Shown here piece after piece: positions 5,567 through 15,600 of a DNA stretch of 37,793 bases. The DNA is taken from positions 1-37,793 of the IMG/VR virus record IMGVR_UViG_3300032322_002209; one strand, 5' to 3'. Within the stretch, counting starts at the first letter, position 1; each line of letters starts with the position of its first letter. Below the pieces are notes generated by a model. It made no database searches and had not been told where the DNA came from. It saw nothing but the letters and a program-made list of their open reading frames with translations. A program made the translations under genes and the position numbers. This DNA is from a virus.

Positions 5567-6748
5567 TCAGTAGCCTTCAGCGGCCCAGCTGGCGTTGCCG
5601 GCCACAGAGGATTGGGTTGCAGGATTGATGAGGGTCAGCTGGAACCCGCTTGTCGTGATGGTGCCGATCTGCGGCACGGCGATCGTTGCTCCGCCCTTGA
5701 AGGTCGCCTGGACTTCCGGCGTTGCATTGAAGGGCTGGCTGAAAGCGACCGTCAGTCCGCCGATAGGAACCGCAACCGTGCCGCGATCCCGGATATCCGG
5801 GACATCCACGATGAACCTTGCATCGGTCAGCGCGATCCGGCTGGTCGATGTGCTGGGCGCTGCGAGCGCCAAACGAATGAGCGCATTCGCGTATTCGTAG
5901 TCACCAGGTGTCAGGTCGCGGAAAGCGCTGAAGCCAAGAGGACGTGCCTCGGCGATGAGAGCCGCAAAACCCTCGTCATCGAGTGCCGTGGTCCGGAACG
6001 CGAGGTCTGCGATGACCGCCCCTGAGGCGCGAAGGATCCGGTCCAGAAACGCCAAATGTTCAAACGACAGCTTGGTGGTTACGTTGCCGCGCGCATCTGC
6101 AATTGCGATTTGCTCAGCGATCTGCGCAACGAAGGAAATAAGATCAGTATAGGTCTCCGCTAAGGCAAGGCTACGAACGCTGCTCTGAACGGATTCAGCT
6201 GAACGAAGGTCTCCGAGCGTGAGCGTGCTGCTTCGGGGTATAGCCGCATCGTGTGCGGATTGTTCAATAAACGCCGCGCTCTCAGCGATGGCTTGTCCGA
6301 TTCCGGCGGCATCCTGTTCGAGCGTGCTCAATGCCTCATTGGTAATAGTGATGGGGTTCTTTGACACGCGGTCGACCAGCCCGAGCAGCTCTGCGAAGGG
6401 CGACTGAGTGATTTGGCGCGGTGCGGTTTCGCCGATGCCGATTGACTCCGCAGCCGTCAGGATGAACGCGATGAGATCAATATAGGTCTCGGCGAGAGAG
6501 AGGGCCTCCGCTGCGCTTGTTGTGGCGGCGAAAGCGTCCGCATCGGCAAGACCAAGGCTCTCGCTGTCACTGATGAGTGGCAGGCGCGCTTCCAACGGCG
6601 CAAGCAGAAGACCATCGCTCTCTTCGGCGAGAAAGCTTGTTGCGCTAGCGTCCTGCCAAGCCTTGCCGGCCTCGGTCGCATCCCAGCTGAAGGCAGCGTT
6701 TGCCCAGACATAGGACGTACCCGGTGTTGTGGTGATCGTGACCGGCAC
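5567..6748 (-). CDS. Tail protein with internal repeats, upstream of the fibre
   Basis: A 393-residue tail protein of no firmly recognised family. The GTG start at 6748 lies 3 bases after the stop of the preceding gene. The N-terminus holds W-x-x-AAF-x-W-x-x-x-EA-x-x-AW (residues 15-31), which recurs in the gpJ-like protein near its coding position 7850. Two long helical repeats lie 110 residues apart (84-129 and 194-239), each starting LAETY-x-DLI-x-F. The last 70 residues (from about 325, GTVAVPIGGLTVAFSQPFNATPEV to SWAAEGY) look like the small beta domain at the end of many gpJ-type or lectin-like tail proteins. It probably joins the tail tip to the fibre. It contains hardly any cysteine, unlike the fibre tip. 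Confidence 0.75.
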   Translation of the reverse strand: MPVTITTTPGTSYVWANAAFSWDATEAGKAWQDASATSFLAEESDGLLLAPLEARLPLISDSESLGLADADAFAATTSAAEALSLAETYIDLIAFILTAAESIGIGETAPRQITQSPFAELLGLVDRVSKNPITITNEALSTLEQDAAGIGQAIAESAAFIEQSAHDAAIPRSSTLTLGDLRSAESVQSSVRSLALAETYTDLISFVAQIAEQIAIADARGNVTTKLSFEHLAFLDRILRASGAVIADLAFRTTALDDEGFAALIAEARPLGFSAFRDLTPGDYEYANALIRLALAAPSTSTSRIALTDARFIVDVPDIRDRGTVAVPIGGLTVAFSQPFNATPEVQATFKGGATIAVPQIGTITTSGFQLTLINPATQSSVAGNASWAAEGY

Positions 6749-6751
6749 GCA

Positions 6752-7243
6752 TCAGCTCATCGTGAAGGTAAAGCGCTGCGTCAGCGTATCGTCGGCGCCC
6801 TTATTGATGACCGCGAAAACGACGCGATCCAGCATGGTGCCGGCACTGGCGGCATTGAACACGCCAGCCTCAGTGATGGCGCCTGTTGCCTCACCCGCAT
6901 TGAAGGTGGCCTCGAACTGAAACACCTTGGTGCCCGCCGTATGGCTGAAGGTCGCTGCCTTGCGCGCGAGCTCGGTCACCAGGGCGGTGTTTGCCGCAGC
7001 GGCTGCCGTCGTGCCTGTGCCCACCGCGATATGGCTCATCACGCCAGGGCGCCCGGTGGAAAGACCGACCGACTGCGCGATGAAGCTAAAGCCCGCATTG
7101 ACGATGAGGTTGTCTTTGACCCGGACGATGACGGAGCCGTCGGGCTTGGTGAGCCGTGCCTCCAGGCGTCCATGCAGGCAAAAGCCGTCCGTTCCGGCTT
7201 TCCGGCCCAGACGGGCCAGAAGCTCGGCAAAGCCGATCTTCAT
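6752..7243 (-). CDS. Small tail structural protein
   Basis: A 163-residue soluble protein. The ATG at 7243 has a strong ribosome site (AGGAGA, 6 bases away) and the gene starts 9 bases after the gpJ-like stop, so it is co-transcribed. The sequence (VKDNLIVNAGFSFIAQSVG..., MSHIAVGTGTTAAAAANTAL, GEATGAITEAGVFNAA) matches a type I know from proteobacterial prophages, where similar small beta-rich proteins sit beside tail fibres and are annotated only as phage or tail proteins. In them the middle block (AVGTGTT...EAGVFNA) is the most constant part. A structural role at the tail tip or in fibre attachment is inferred from position. No enzyme motif is seen. Confidence 0.75.
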   Translation of the reverse strand: MKIGFAELLARLGRKAGTDGFCLHGRLEARLTKPDGSVIVRVKDNLIVNAGFSFIAQSVGLSTGRPGVMSHIAVGTGTTAAAAANTALVTELARKAATFSHTAGTKVFQFEATFNAGEATGAITEAGVFNAASAGTMLDRVVFAVINKGADDTLTQRFTFTMS

Positions 7244-7252
7244 GATGTTCTC

Positions 7253-10200
7253 CTATGCGGGGTGAAGCTGCGCGCCGGTAAAGGCGCCAAGCGGTGCGAG
7301 CGGCGCCGCACCTGATGCGATAAGCCCGGTCTGGGCCGAGGCGACAAAGAGCCTGCGCGTTGTCGGTGTCTGGCAGATGCCGAAGGTGATGATGTCGCCC
7401 GAGCGGCGGAGCAGCGCGGCGGTCACGCACTGACCGTGATCATCCTCCAGCGCAAAGGCGCTATCCTCGGGCGACCAGATCAGCCGAAGCGTGCCGGCAG
7501 TGCCAGTCAGCGCGAGATAGACGGTCGGCTCGTCAAGGATCTGGTCAAGCCGGACATCGAAGGTGGTCGAGAATTCCGAGGGGATGGCGATCGACCAGCC
7601 AGCCTTGGTCCCACCGCCAACCTTTAGGCCCTGATCAAAGCGCGCAGGTGCATAGGTAAGGTTCTGTGCCTGCGCTGGGCTCTGCCCCCGCATGCCTGTT
7701 AGGGCGCCTGCCAGCCGAAAGCCTTCAATCAGATCATTGGCAAGGGGCGCCTCGACCGCGATCTGGCTGCGGAGCGTCGCGCCGTCCACATCGCCAAGTG
7801 GCAACCAAGCAGAGGAGGCCTCCGGATCCTGCCAGGCGAAGGCCGCAGTGTCCCAGATCAGATCGTCAGCTGGCGTTGTGCCGACATGCGCCTCGATCCA
7901 GTTTCGCGCCCGCCACATCCGCCCGAAGGCGACCGGAAAGACATATTCGCCGCGCGCGATGGTCGTTGAGCCGCTGCGCGCAAGGGCGAGCAGATTACCG
8001 CCGATGATCTCCATGCCCTGCGTGACGCCTGGCCATCCCAGCGCCTGGCGATCGCTGACCAGCACGGCGTTGCGTCCGGTGAGCGGCGCCAGCCTTGTCG
8101 TCGCATAGGCGGCGCCCTCGCTATAGAGCCCAGCTGAGGAGATGGCCTTGAGCCAGAAGGTCTCGTCCGTTGCTTCGCGGATGGGCCAAAGGGCAACAAG
8201 GTGGTTGCCGGCGGCCCGTCCAACGAAGCGTCCCGTTCCCCAGGTCGTTCCTGCGCGAAGCTCGTATTCGATGCCCGTTCCTTCGACCGGCTCCCAGGAG
8301 GCCCGGACATGGTCACCCTGCGGGATGACATCGAACGTCGCCACATTGTCGGGTGGTGCGACGGCCGCCGCGACGCTACTGGCCGCAGGGCTCACCAGGC
8401 CGATTTCGTCGACGGCCTTGATGTGAAAAAGCCTTTCCCCGGCATCAGCAAGAGCGACAAAGAGCGTCGTGCCGCGATGGCGGGTGGTGACAAGGGTCCC
8501 AGCGTCCCAGGAAGCCCCCATCCGGATTTCGTAGCCGACAAGATCGAGCGCTGAGACTGGCTCCCAGGATAGCTGGACACCGTCTGCTCGCCGTTCCGCG
8601 GCAAAGCCGCCGACATCTGCCGGTGGCGTGGTGCGTCCCACGACTTGGTGCGCCAGCACCTCCGTCCAGTCGGAGGCGATCCCGTTCCGAGCCACAAAGC
8701 GCAGGCGCAGGTCGTAGCTTTTGCCATCCTCGACCGGTTGAATGGCGACGGTCAGGGTGTCGGCGGGCTGCGTCGGCACCGAGGCCCATGGACCGGTATT
8801 GCCCGTCTCCCGGTAGCGGATTTCGATCCCGTCCGGCGCATTGGTGGCATCGGAGCCAGGGGGGTAGAGGCGGATCAGAATGCGCGGCGCTGACCTGCCA
8901 TCGGGCCCGCGCACCAGCACGGTCTCATCGGAAATGGTCGTCCAAACGACCGGCGCCGACGGACGCACCAGTTCGATCTGCGCCGGGCGTGTGATGTAGC
9001 TGTCGAATGCCGGGATTGGACCGGTATCGGCTTGGTGAACGCCGGGTGCGGCTGGGATCAGGATCAGCTTGGCGGAGAGGTTCGGGCCCGGTTCGACCCC
9101 TTTGACCAGCATGGGCGCCGCCTCGCGCCCCGCTTCGCCGAACTGAAAGAGATCGCCGGGTTCAGGCGCCAATGTCTCGGGAAGGTGCGTGGCCAGCGTG
9201 ACGCTCCGCGCACCACCTGGCGCCGTGACAAGTGGCAGCACCTGGCTTGCCCCGTCCACGCGCCGCACCCGCAGCGCATAATTCTTGCCGGCCTCCATGG
9301 GCGCGGGTTCATCGAGCAGCAGACCCGTCACCAGCCCTTCGGCAAGGATCCGCGCCTTGATCCTCCCGCTCGCCATACCGACCAGGATCACGTCATGGGC
9401 AAACATGACGAGGTCGCCATCGGTGGCGCGCAGCGCCTCGACATCCTGGCAGACCTCATGGGTCTCTGGCCGAAGGCGACCCACGGCCAGATGGTAACGC
9501 CCCTCGCGCCAAGCCTGTTCGGCGCGCGTGCAGGCCATCATGTCGACGGTCTCAAAGCGCGCAGCATTCTCGGCGCTGTAGCCATCGGCATAGACGATCC
9601 GCTCATCCTCCTGCCAATCCTTGTCCGGATTGATAAAGCGGACCTTCAGCGCATGCGGCAGGTCAATGAACTGCTTGCGGCCGACATAGTTGAAGGAATT
9701 GCGCGGCGTAATGTGCAGCACCGGCACGCTCTGCAGAATATCACGCACCACGGAGTGCTTGCCGTCGCGAATGCCGTAGCGCGCACGCGCATGGGAGGCG
9801 ATGTCGCGCAGCGCCTCGACGACGGAACCGCCTTCGACGACGCCATCAAAAGTCCATTTCGGCTGCCCATCCTGCGCTTGCGTCTCACAGGCCTCCGCCC
9901 AGGCGCGGATTGCAGTCAGATCGATGCGCTCATCGCCGATCAGCCGCGTGTTGCCGCGCCGGCGCAGCACGTCGCAATAGGCCCAGGCGGGATTACGGGT
10001 CAGTTGCCAGGACCAAGCCGACCCGTTCCACACCTCCAGGTAAGAACTTGCAAGGCAGCTGATCTGCTGCAGCTGGTTGTTGATCTGCTCATAGGCCTTG
10101 AGCCGCAGCGCTACCATGGCAAGGCCCGTCATGGTGACTGGCGCGTCGTCGGTGATGGTGCGCAGCGCCGAGAGCGTGACGGTGTCGATCAGCCGTGGGT

Positions 10201-11374
10201 TGGTGGCATCCGCCGTGGTGCGGCGCAGACGGATTTCGTATTGGCCGATCTCCGGCGTGTCGAAGCGCCCGCCGCGCCGAACCGGGGAGGACGAGGAATC
10301 GACAATCGTAATCTTGCCGGCGGTCTCAAAGCCCGCATCGCCACCGGCTTTCCAAGGAATCGGCAACCAGGATGCGGCGCCAACCGCACGGTATTCTGCG
10401 TCGAATGCGACCGTCGCGTTGGAACGCCCGCCCTGATCGTTGAAAAAGGCGAGCCCCCGATCGAAGGAGAGGTCGAGATTGATCTCTCGCGCATCGGGCC
10501 TCGAGGTGATGGTGCGCCAGCCGCCCGAGGCGGTCAGCGCAATGGAGAGTGCATCCTCCTCTATACGCTGTGTGTAGAGGGTGATCGGCTGGTCGCTTAG
10601 CCAGCCCTCACGGATCTCGACCTCGGCGCCATCAAAGGCCGAGATTGGCGTTGACCCGATCCGGATATCTTCGATCTTGAGGGGGCCATATCCCACCAGC
10701 AAGAGCAGGCGCATGTAGCGCTCATTGCCAATGGTCTCGGTGTAGGGCTTCGCGGCCAGGATCGGGAAAAGCCGCCGCGTGCCATAGACGCGGGGAATTG
10801 GGCCGTAAGGGTTGAGGCGATTGGTCGTCCCCGTGATGGCGTAGGTCGGTGTCGAAAGCCCTGCATCATTGCCGCGCAGGGATGGATTGGGCGTCGGCGC
10901 GATCGCATTGACCAGCAGCGAGCCCACCATGGTGATGGCGCCGGCGATGACGAGCTTGGTGAGCCCCATGGCGGTAAAGACGCCTGCCGCATTGACGGCA
11001 GCAACGTTGACGCCAAAGAGCGCCGCCGTGAGCGCTGGCGCTGCCCAGGCTGCAAAGGCGATGACCGCAATGGCGCCGATGATAGCGAGCGGGTTCTTGC
11101 CTCCACCGCCACCGCCGCCCATGGCGTTGACCCGTACAAAGAGCCGCGCATTGGGCTTGGGGCGAACTCGGGCCCACCAGTCGCGCGGTACCTCCTCGTC
11201 ATCGACAAAGACCTGCAGATAGGGCCAGTAGCGCTGCGGCAGGTCCGAGGCTTCGAGCATCTGCGCAAGGCTGAGGCCGACCGGCGCAAAGCGCTCCTCC
11301 CGCTCGGTGGAAAAGGGGCGCGCGACAAGTGTCCAGCGCAGCTGCGTATCGAACTGCGTGGCATCAAGCGGCAT
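7253..11374 (-). CDS. gpJ-like tail tip / host-specificity protein
   Basis: The ATG at 11374 gives 1373 residues (MPLDATQFDT...); an open extension to 11584 overlaps the NlpC/P60 gene and is rejected. The protein overlaps the peptidase stop by 11 bases. The N-terminal domain is followed by a Gly run and a long Ala-rich hydrophobic region (about 95-158), then tail-hub-like sequence (NPYGPIPRVYGTRRLFP, KIEDIRIGSTPISAFDGAEV) as in the lambda gpJ / putative tail protein family. Fibronectin type III-like repeats lie roughly at 820-1080 (for example GVQLSWEPVSALDLVGYEI). The C-terminal part looks like a jelly-roll or LamG-type domain. The role is to close the tail tube tip and take part in host recognition. 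It carries a motif shared with the downstream tail protein. Confidence 0.9.
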   Translation of the reverse strand: MPLDATQFDTQLRWTLVARPFSTEREERFAPVGLSLAQMLEASDLPQRYWPYLQVFVDDEEVPRDWWARVRPKPNARLFVRVNAMGGGGGGGKNPLAIIGAIAVIAFAAWAAPALTAALFGVNVAAVNAAGVFTAMGLTKLVIAGAITMVGSLLVNAIAPTPNPSLRGNDAGLSTPTYAITGTTNRLNPYGPIPRVYGTRRLFPILAAKPYTETIGNERYMRLLLLVGYGPLKIEDIRIGSTPISAFDGAEVEIREGWLSDQPITLYTQRIEEDALSIALTASGGWRTITSRPDAREINLDLSFDRGLAFFNDQGGRSNATVAFDAEYRAVGAASWLPIPWKAGGDAGFETAGKITIVDSSSSPVRRGGRFDTPEIGQYEIRLRRTTADATNPRLIDTVTLSALRTITDDAPVTMTGLAMVALRLKAYEQINNQLQQISCLASSYLEVWNGSAWSWQLTRNPAWAYCDVLRRRGNTRLIGDERIDLTAIRAWAEACETQAQDGQPKWTFDGVVEGGSVVEALRDIASHARARYGIRDGKHSVVRDILQSVPVLHITPRNSFNYVGRKQFIDLPHALKVRFINPDKDWQEDERIVYADGYSAENAARFETVDMMACTRAEQAWREGRYHLAVGRLRPETHEVCQDVEALRATDGDLVMFAHDVILVGMASGRIKARILAEGLVTGLLLDEPAPMEAGKNYALRVRRVDGASQVLPLVTAPGGARSVTLATHLPETLAPEPGDLFQFGEAGREAAPMLVKGVEPGPNLSAKLILIPAAPGVHQADTGPIPAFDSYITRPAQIELVRPSAPVVWTTISDETVLVRGPDGRSAPRILIRLYPPGSDATNAPDGIEIRYRETGNTGPWASVPTQPADTLTVAIQPVEDGKSYDLRLRFVARNGIASDWTEVLAHQVVGRTTPPADVGGFAAERRADGVQLSWEPVSALDLVGYEIRMGASWDAGTLVTTRHRGTTLFVALADAGERLFHIKAVDEIGLVSPAASSVAAAVAPPDNVATFDVIPQGDHVRASWEPVEGTGIEYELRAGTTWGTGRFVGRAAGNHLVALWPIREATDETFWLKAISSAGLYSEGAAYATTRLAPLTGRNAVLVSDRQALGWPGVTQGMEIIGGNLLALARSGSTTIARGEYVFPVAFGRMWRARNWIEAHVGTTPADDLIWDTAAFAWQDPEASSAWLPLGDVDGATLRSQIAVEAPLANDLIEGFRLAGALTGMRGQSPAQAQNLTYAPARFDQGLKVGGGTKAGWSIAIPSEFSTTFDVRLDQILDEPTVYLALTGTAGTLRLIWSPEDSAFALEDDHGQCVTAALLRRSGDIITFGICQTPTTRRLFVASAQTGLIASGAAPLAPLGAFTGAQLHPA

Positions 11375-11780
11375 GGCGGTAGAACCCAAGGAGGCGCTTT
11401 TCCCAGCGGGAGGCAGTCGTGAACCGTTCGAGGATGCTGTCGCAGTTCTTTTCGATGTGGAGCATGAAGCCGGGCGCCACGACGACGCCGACATGAATGG
11501 GGCGTCCCATGACGCGCAGCAGAACGCCGTCGCCGGGTTGCTCCTCCCCGATGGCGATCGGACGCCATAAGCGGATCCGTTCATCCATCAGCGCGGCAAG
11601 CAGGCTACTGTCCTCGCCGGGTCGGTAGGCAATGCCCTCGTATTGCGGCACGGCGCCACCGAAGCGCTCGTTGATGACGAGCCGCAGCAGCCCATAGCAG
11701 TCGAGCCCGTCCCGATTGCGCCCACCCTCCTTGAAGGGCAGGCCGACATAGGCGGAGACCCAGTCGGGCAATTCCGTCAT
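11364..11780 (-). CDS. NlpC/P60-family tail assembly peptidase
   Basis: A 138-residue NlpC/P60 domain protein. The catalytic Cys is C28 in GLDCYGLLRLV, the catalytic His is H96 in RPIHVGVVV, and H108 (FMLHIE) is the likely third polar residue. Such proteins (lambda gpK-like) sit in the tail tip and cut peptidoglycan peptides during entry or assembly. The ATG at 11780 overlaps the stop of the DUF1833-like gene (TGATG). It ends inside the start of the gpJ-like gene. The order M-like, DUF1833, NlpC/P60, gpJ is standard for alphaproteobacterial siphoviruses and gene transfer agents. Confidence 0.9.
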   Translation of the reverse strand: MTELPDWVSAYVGLPFKEGGRNRDGLDCYGLLRLVINERFGGAVPQYEGIAYRPGEDSSLLAALMDERIRLWRPIAIGEEQPGDGVLLRVMGRPIHVGVVVAPGFMLHIEKNCDSILERFTTASRWEKRLLGFYRHAA

Positions 11781-12247
11781 CAGAACGCCCCCGGAAATCG
11801 CGCCGGCGTCATTTGCTCGCAGACAGGCTCGGAGAGGATGTCCTCGTAGACCAGGTCGCCGGAAATCTCGCCGGCGTCCCAGGTGACATTGCGCAGCCGC
11901 ATGCCCGCATATTCGACCTCGATCATATCGGGCTGGTCCGCGAGGACTACCCTAAGCGTCACGCTTGGCGGCTCGCTGATGGTGCGGACTTCGTCCACGA
12001 TCAGCCGCTCCGTGTTGTCGATGCGGATGCGCGCGATCATCGGGCGGTCCTGACTTTCGGGGGGCAGTTCCACCTCGAAGGGGTAGCCAATGAAGGTCCA
12101 GCCCTGATGGATGACATCGACATTGTCATTGGCGACGCGGATGGGCGTTGAGAGACCTGTCGCTGTGATTTCAAGCAGGACGAGCCAGACCTTGTCGGAG
12201 ACTTCGGCGTGGGCGGCCGCTCTTGCCTCCGGCGATATCGTCCTCAC
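11780..12247 (-). CDS. DUF1833-family tail protein
   Basis: A 155-residue soluble protein matching the DUF1833 type as I recall it: WLVLLEITATGLSTPIRVANDN, then GWTFIGYPFEVELPPES and a C-terminal beta-rich part. In other phages it lies between the gpM-like protein and the NlpC/P60 peptidase, as here, and corresponds in position to lambda gpL in the tail tip. The start is a GTG at 12247 that overlaps the upstream TGA (GTGA), with no ATG nearby, so translation is probably coupled. No Fe-S cysteine cluster of the gpL type is seen. Confidence 0.82.
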   Translation of the reverse strand: MRTISPEARAAAHAEVSDKVWLVLLEITATGLSTPIRVANDNVDVIHQGWTFIGYPFEVELPPESQDRPMIARIRIDNTERLIVDEVRTISEPPSVTLRVVLADQPDMIEVEYAGMRLRNVTWDAGEISGDLVYEDILSEPVCEQMTPARFPGAF

Positions 12248-12600
12248 GGCATCTGCTCCAGTTTGATCGCGATCGAGAACAGCGTTCCTGTGACAGCCGA
12301 AACGCGGGGCGCTTCGACGAAACGGAACTCCGCCGACGACCCTTCACGCGGGTGCATCCAGTCGAAGGGCAAGGCGCCACCGGCGGTCGTGTCTTCGAAG
12401 AAGGTTTTCAGGGTGGAGGCTTGTGCCGCGTTGACGCGGAAGGTCACCTCGATCTGGCGTGGCGCTGCCGTGAAGCGGCGTCGGGTCTTGGCGGCCCCAG
12501 TTTCCATGGCCGTGCGCAAGACCGTGTCGGCAAAGCGTTCCTGGTACCCGCCGACGGTCGGGCGCTGCGGGAGGCTCGAAGGCCAGACGATATTGGCCAT
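12244..12600 (-). CDS. Minor tail protein (gpM-like position)
   Basis: A 118-residue protein, MANIVWPSSLPQRPTVGGYQ..., of a compact type common in proteobacterial phages directly after the tape measure gene. The block TRRRFTAAPRQIEVTFRVNAAQ followed by LKTFFEDTTAGGALPFDW resembles tail-tip proteins that adopt a tube-like beta fold. It starts 3 bases after the tape measure stop and ends in a GTGA overlap with the DUF1833-like gene. The position corresponds to lambda gpM, which sits between tape measure and tail tip. Homology to gpM cannot be shown by eye. Confidence 0.8.
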   Translation of the reverse strand: MANIVWPSSLPQRPTVGGYQERFADTVLRTAMETGAAKTRRRFTAAPRQIEVTFRVNAAQASTLKTFFEDTTAGGALPFDWMHPREGSSAEFRFVEAPRVSAVTGTLFSIAIKLEQMP

Positions 12601-12603
12601 CCT

Positions 12604-15600
12604 TCACACCCGCTTGGTCATGCGCCGCGAGCCATAGGTCTCGCCTTGCGCCCGATCGAGGCGACCGCTTCGGATTGCTTCATCGATCTTGTCTTCGATG
12701 AAGACGGCGATCTCGCGTTTGCCGTCGGCCCCGCGACGCTGCTCGGTGCGCGCAGGCGGCTGATCGCGACCGATGCGCATGTCGTAGACATTGACCCGCA
12801 CATCATTCGCTGGCGTCGGCATCCGCATTCGATCAAGACGCTCGGCATTCCACCGATGACGCGGGTCGCTGCGCGTCAAAACCTCCTCGCCGCGCAGACC
12901 GACAAACGGCACCTCATCGGGCCGTAAACCCAACATGCCGCCTGCGTGGAAGCGCTCGGCTCCCGCAAAGGCGCCGAGTGCCACCATCCGGGTGTGGGAT
13001 GGCGCTATACCGACTAGGCCACCGGCATGCGCAGCGCCGAAGAGGCCGGAGATCCAATTGAAGATCCCATCAAAGAACCCACCGCCAGTACTTGCAGCAG
13101 CAGCGCCTGCACCGGCCTGCGCAGCGGCTTGCGGCGCCACCACTCCGAAGAGGCTCGGAAATGCGCCCACGATTTGCGTGGTAATCGGCAAGATGAATTT
13201 TTGCTCGATCAGCGTCGCAGCAATGCGTGCAGCCATGCGTCGGAACAAGCCGACCGCGCCTTCGGCAAGGTTGGCAAAGACGCTCTTTCCGGCTTTACCA
13301 GCATTGGCGAAGCCGTCGACCAGGAAGTTCGATATGTCGCTCGACAGGCTCTTTGCCTGATCTCGGATGTCATTGAAGTAACGCGCCTGCTCGCGAAACG
13401 CAGCAGCAGCGTCCTGCGCTTGGAGCACCTGTTCGTCGACGCCACCAAGACGCTCACGCATGCTCTGCATGCGACGCTCGCGCTCAATGGCAAGCTCCGC
13501 GGCCCGCCGCTCGGCAGGATCGCTCAGGCGGGCGGCTTGCGCCTCCCGTTCCGCAATGTCCCGGTCATTGGTCGATGTGCGTCGCTCGCGGGCCAGCGCG
13601 CGTGCGCGTTCAGCGGCGGCCTGCGCTTCGATTGCGCGGGTCGTCGCTTCAATTGATGCGCGAAGCCTTTCCTCGGCAGCGCCCGTGGCAAGTGACAGGG
13701 CCGCGCGCGCATCACGCGTCGCAGCCAAGGACCGCTCGGCCACCTCTGCGCGCTGGACGGCGGCAGTTCCTTGCGCCTCGGCTTCCGCCAGCCTGCGTGC
13801 GCTTTGCGCGGATAGTTCCGCCTGGAAGGCCGCACGCGCCTGCGCCTCCACCGTTTCCATTACGCGGGTCCGGAGGATTTCCTCCGTTCTCGCCGTCTCG
13901 TTGATCCCGTTGCGATAGCCCTCGACTGCCGCTTGTCGCGCCGCCTCGGCACGGATGACCGCCGATTGGCCTTGCCCATAGGCGTCCGCCACAGTGAGCG
14001 TCGCGCGGCTCTGGATCTCCAGTTCGCGCGTCTGGTCCTGGTATTGTTGGCGCTGCTGGGCCGCCGCGTCAGCAACCATGCGGCGCTTGAGGGCTTCGGC
14101 CTCCAGCGCATTGAGGTTGCGCTCGCGCGCAGTGATCTCCGCCTGGATCTCCGCCTCCACAAGAGGGCGGCGGGCGGGCGCTACGTCATAGATACGTTGG
14201 CGTCGTTCGAGATCGGCGATTTGGCGTGCCGTCTCTTCGCCGATCGCCAGTGGCTGTGGCACACTGGCGGCAGAACCTGTAACCACGGGCGACTGGGCTT
14301 GGGCCTGAGCGCGGGCCTGCGTCTGTTCTGCCGCTTGCCGAAGCCGCTCATACTCCGCACGTGCGGCCTCGACCTGCTCCTGGACTTGAAGCCTGACGGC
14401 ATTGGGGGACCCGTAGCCAAAGCCCGGAATGACCACTTCTGCATTCGGGTCTCTGTAGAGCCGGGTCTCGCGGTTGAAGCGGTCGAGCCGCTCTACCGCC
14501 ATCTGCAGCGCATCCTCGGCCTCAGCGAGGGGGTCGCGTACACGCGGCTGGGATGGGGCTAGCAGATTGGCCGCACCCGAAATCGCGCCTTCGACGACCT
14601 GCAGCGTGATCCGGCCGATCGCGCCGCGCGCCAGGTTATCGACGAGGCGGTCCCAGGCACGACTGATATCGTTGATCGACTTCTCGGTGGGCGAAAGCGA
14701 CTGCTCGTTCAGCCCCCGAATGCGTTCCTGCAGCGCCGCAATCGCGATGCCATAGGCGCGTGACTTCTCGCCTTGCTCAGCAAGGAGACGAATATTCTCG
14801 CGCTGGGATGGGTTCAGGAAGCCATTCAGCGCCCGATCTAGCTTGATGATTGCGTCATAGCCGCCTGTGGCTAGTTCGCCGAGTTGGCGAGCCGCGTCAC
14901 TGGTGCCGGTCCCCATCGCGGCCGCCAGATCGGGCGCCATGCTCGCCAGACGCGGGATCTCCGCGCCCGGAAGGTTCGGCGTGCGAATAAGGCTCGAGAT
15001 CGCTGAGCGCGCCTCGTCACGCGCGACGCCGACATCGCGCAGTTTCTCGACGAGTTCGTTGAGCTGCCCAGCAGTTGTCTGGCCTTGGCGCCCCATTGCG
15101 GCAAGCGCGACGTTGAAGGTGCGGCTTTCTGCGGCAATATCGGTCGCGCGCGACAGAATGATCGCGAGCGGAATGCCGACCGCCGCCAAGGCAGCCGCCG
15201 CGCCAAGCGCCACAGGCGGGATCGCCCGGAACGTCGCACCGATTCCGCCAAAGATCTGGGTGATCTGCGGACCCTGTTGGAGCGCCACTGTTAGCGGGCT
15301 CATGCCCGTCGTCAGCGTCGTGAAGATATCGTTCAGCTGCGGCTGCAGCTGAGCCAACTGCCGTGCTGTGATGCGGGCCTGCTGGCCCTGTGTCTCGACA
15401 GCCTGGCCAAAGCTGCGCGCCTGCGTGCCGGCAGCGGTGAATTTGCGCCCGATGCCCTCGACGACGCTGGCATACTCGCCCTGCGTCAGCAGCCCTTTGC
15501 CGAGCAGGGCGCTTGCGCGGCCCTGTTCCTGGGCTGCCTGATAGCCCTCGGCGTATTGACGCTTCAGGCGCTCGGCGGAACGGGCGAGTTTTTCCTGCTC

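Noticed and set aside
9032-10600. 522-codon open frame on the plus strand
   Set aside because: It lies antisense within the gpJ-like gene; the protein is rich in Arg, Gly and Asp with no domain resemblance, as expected for a shadow in GC-rich DNA.
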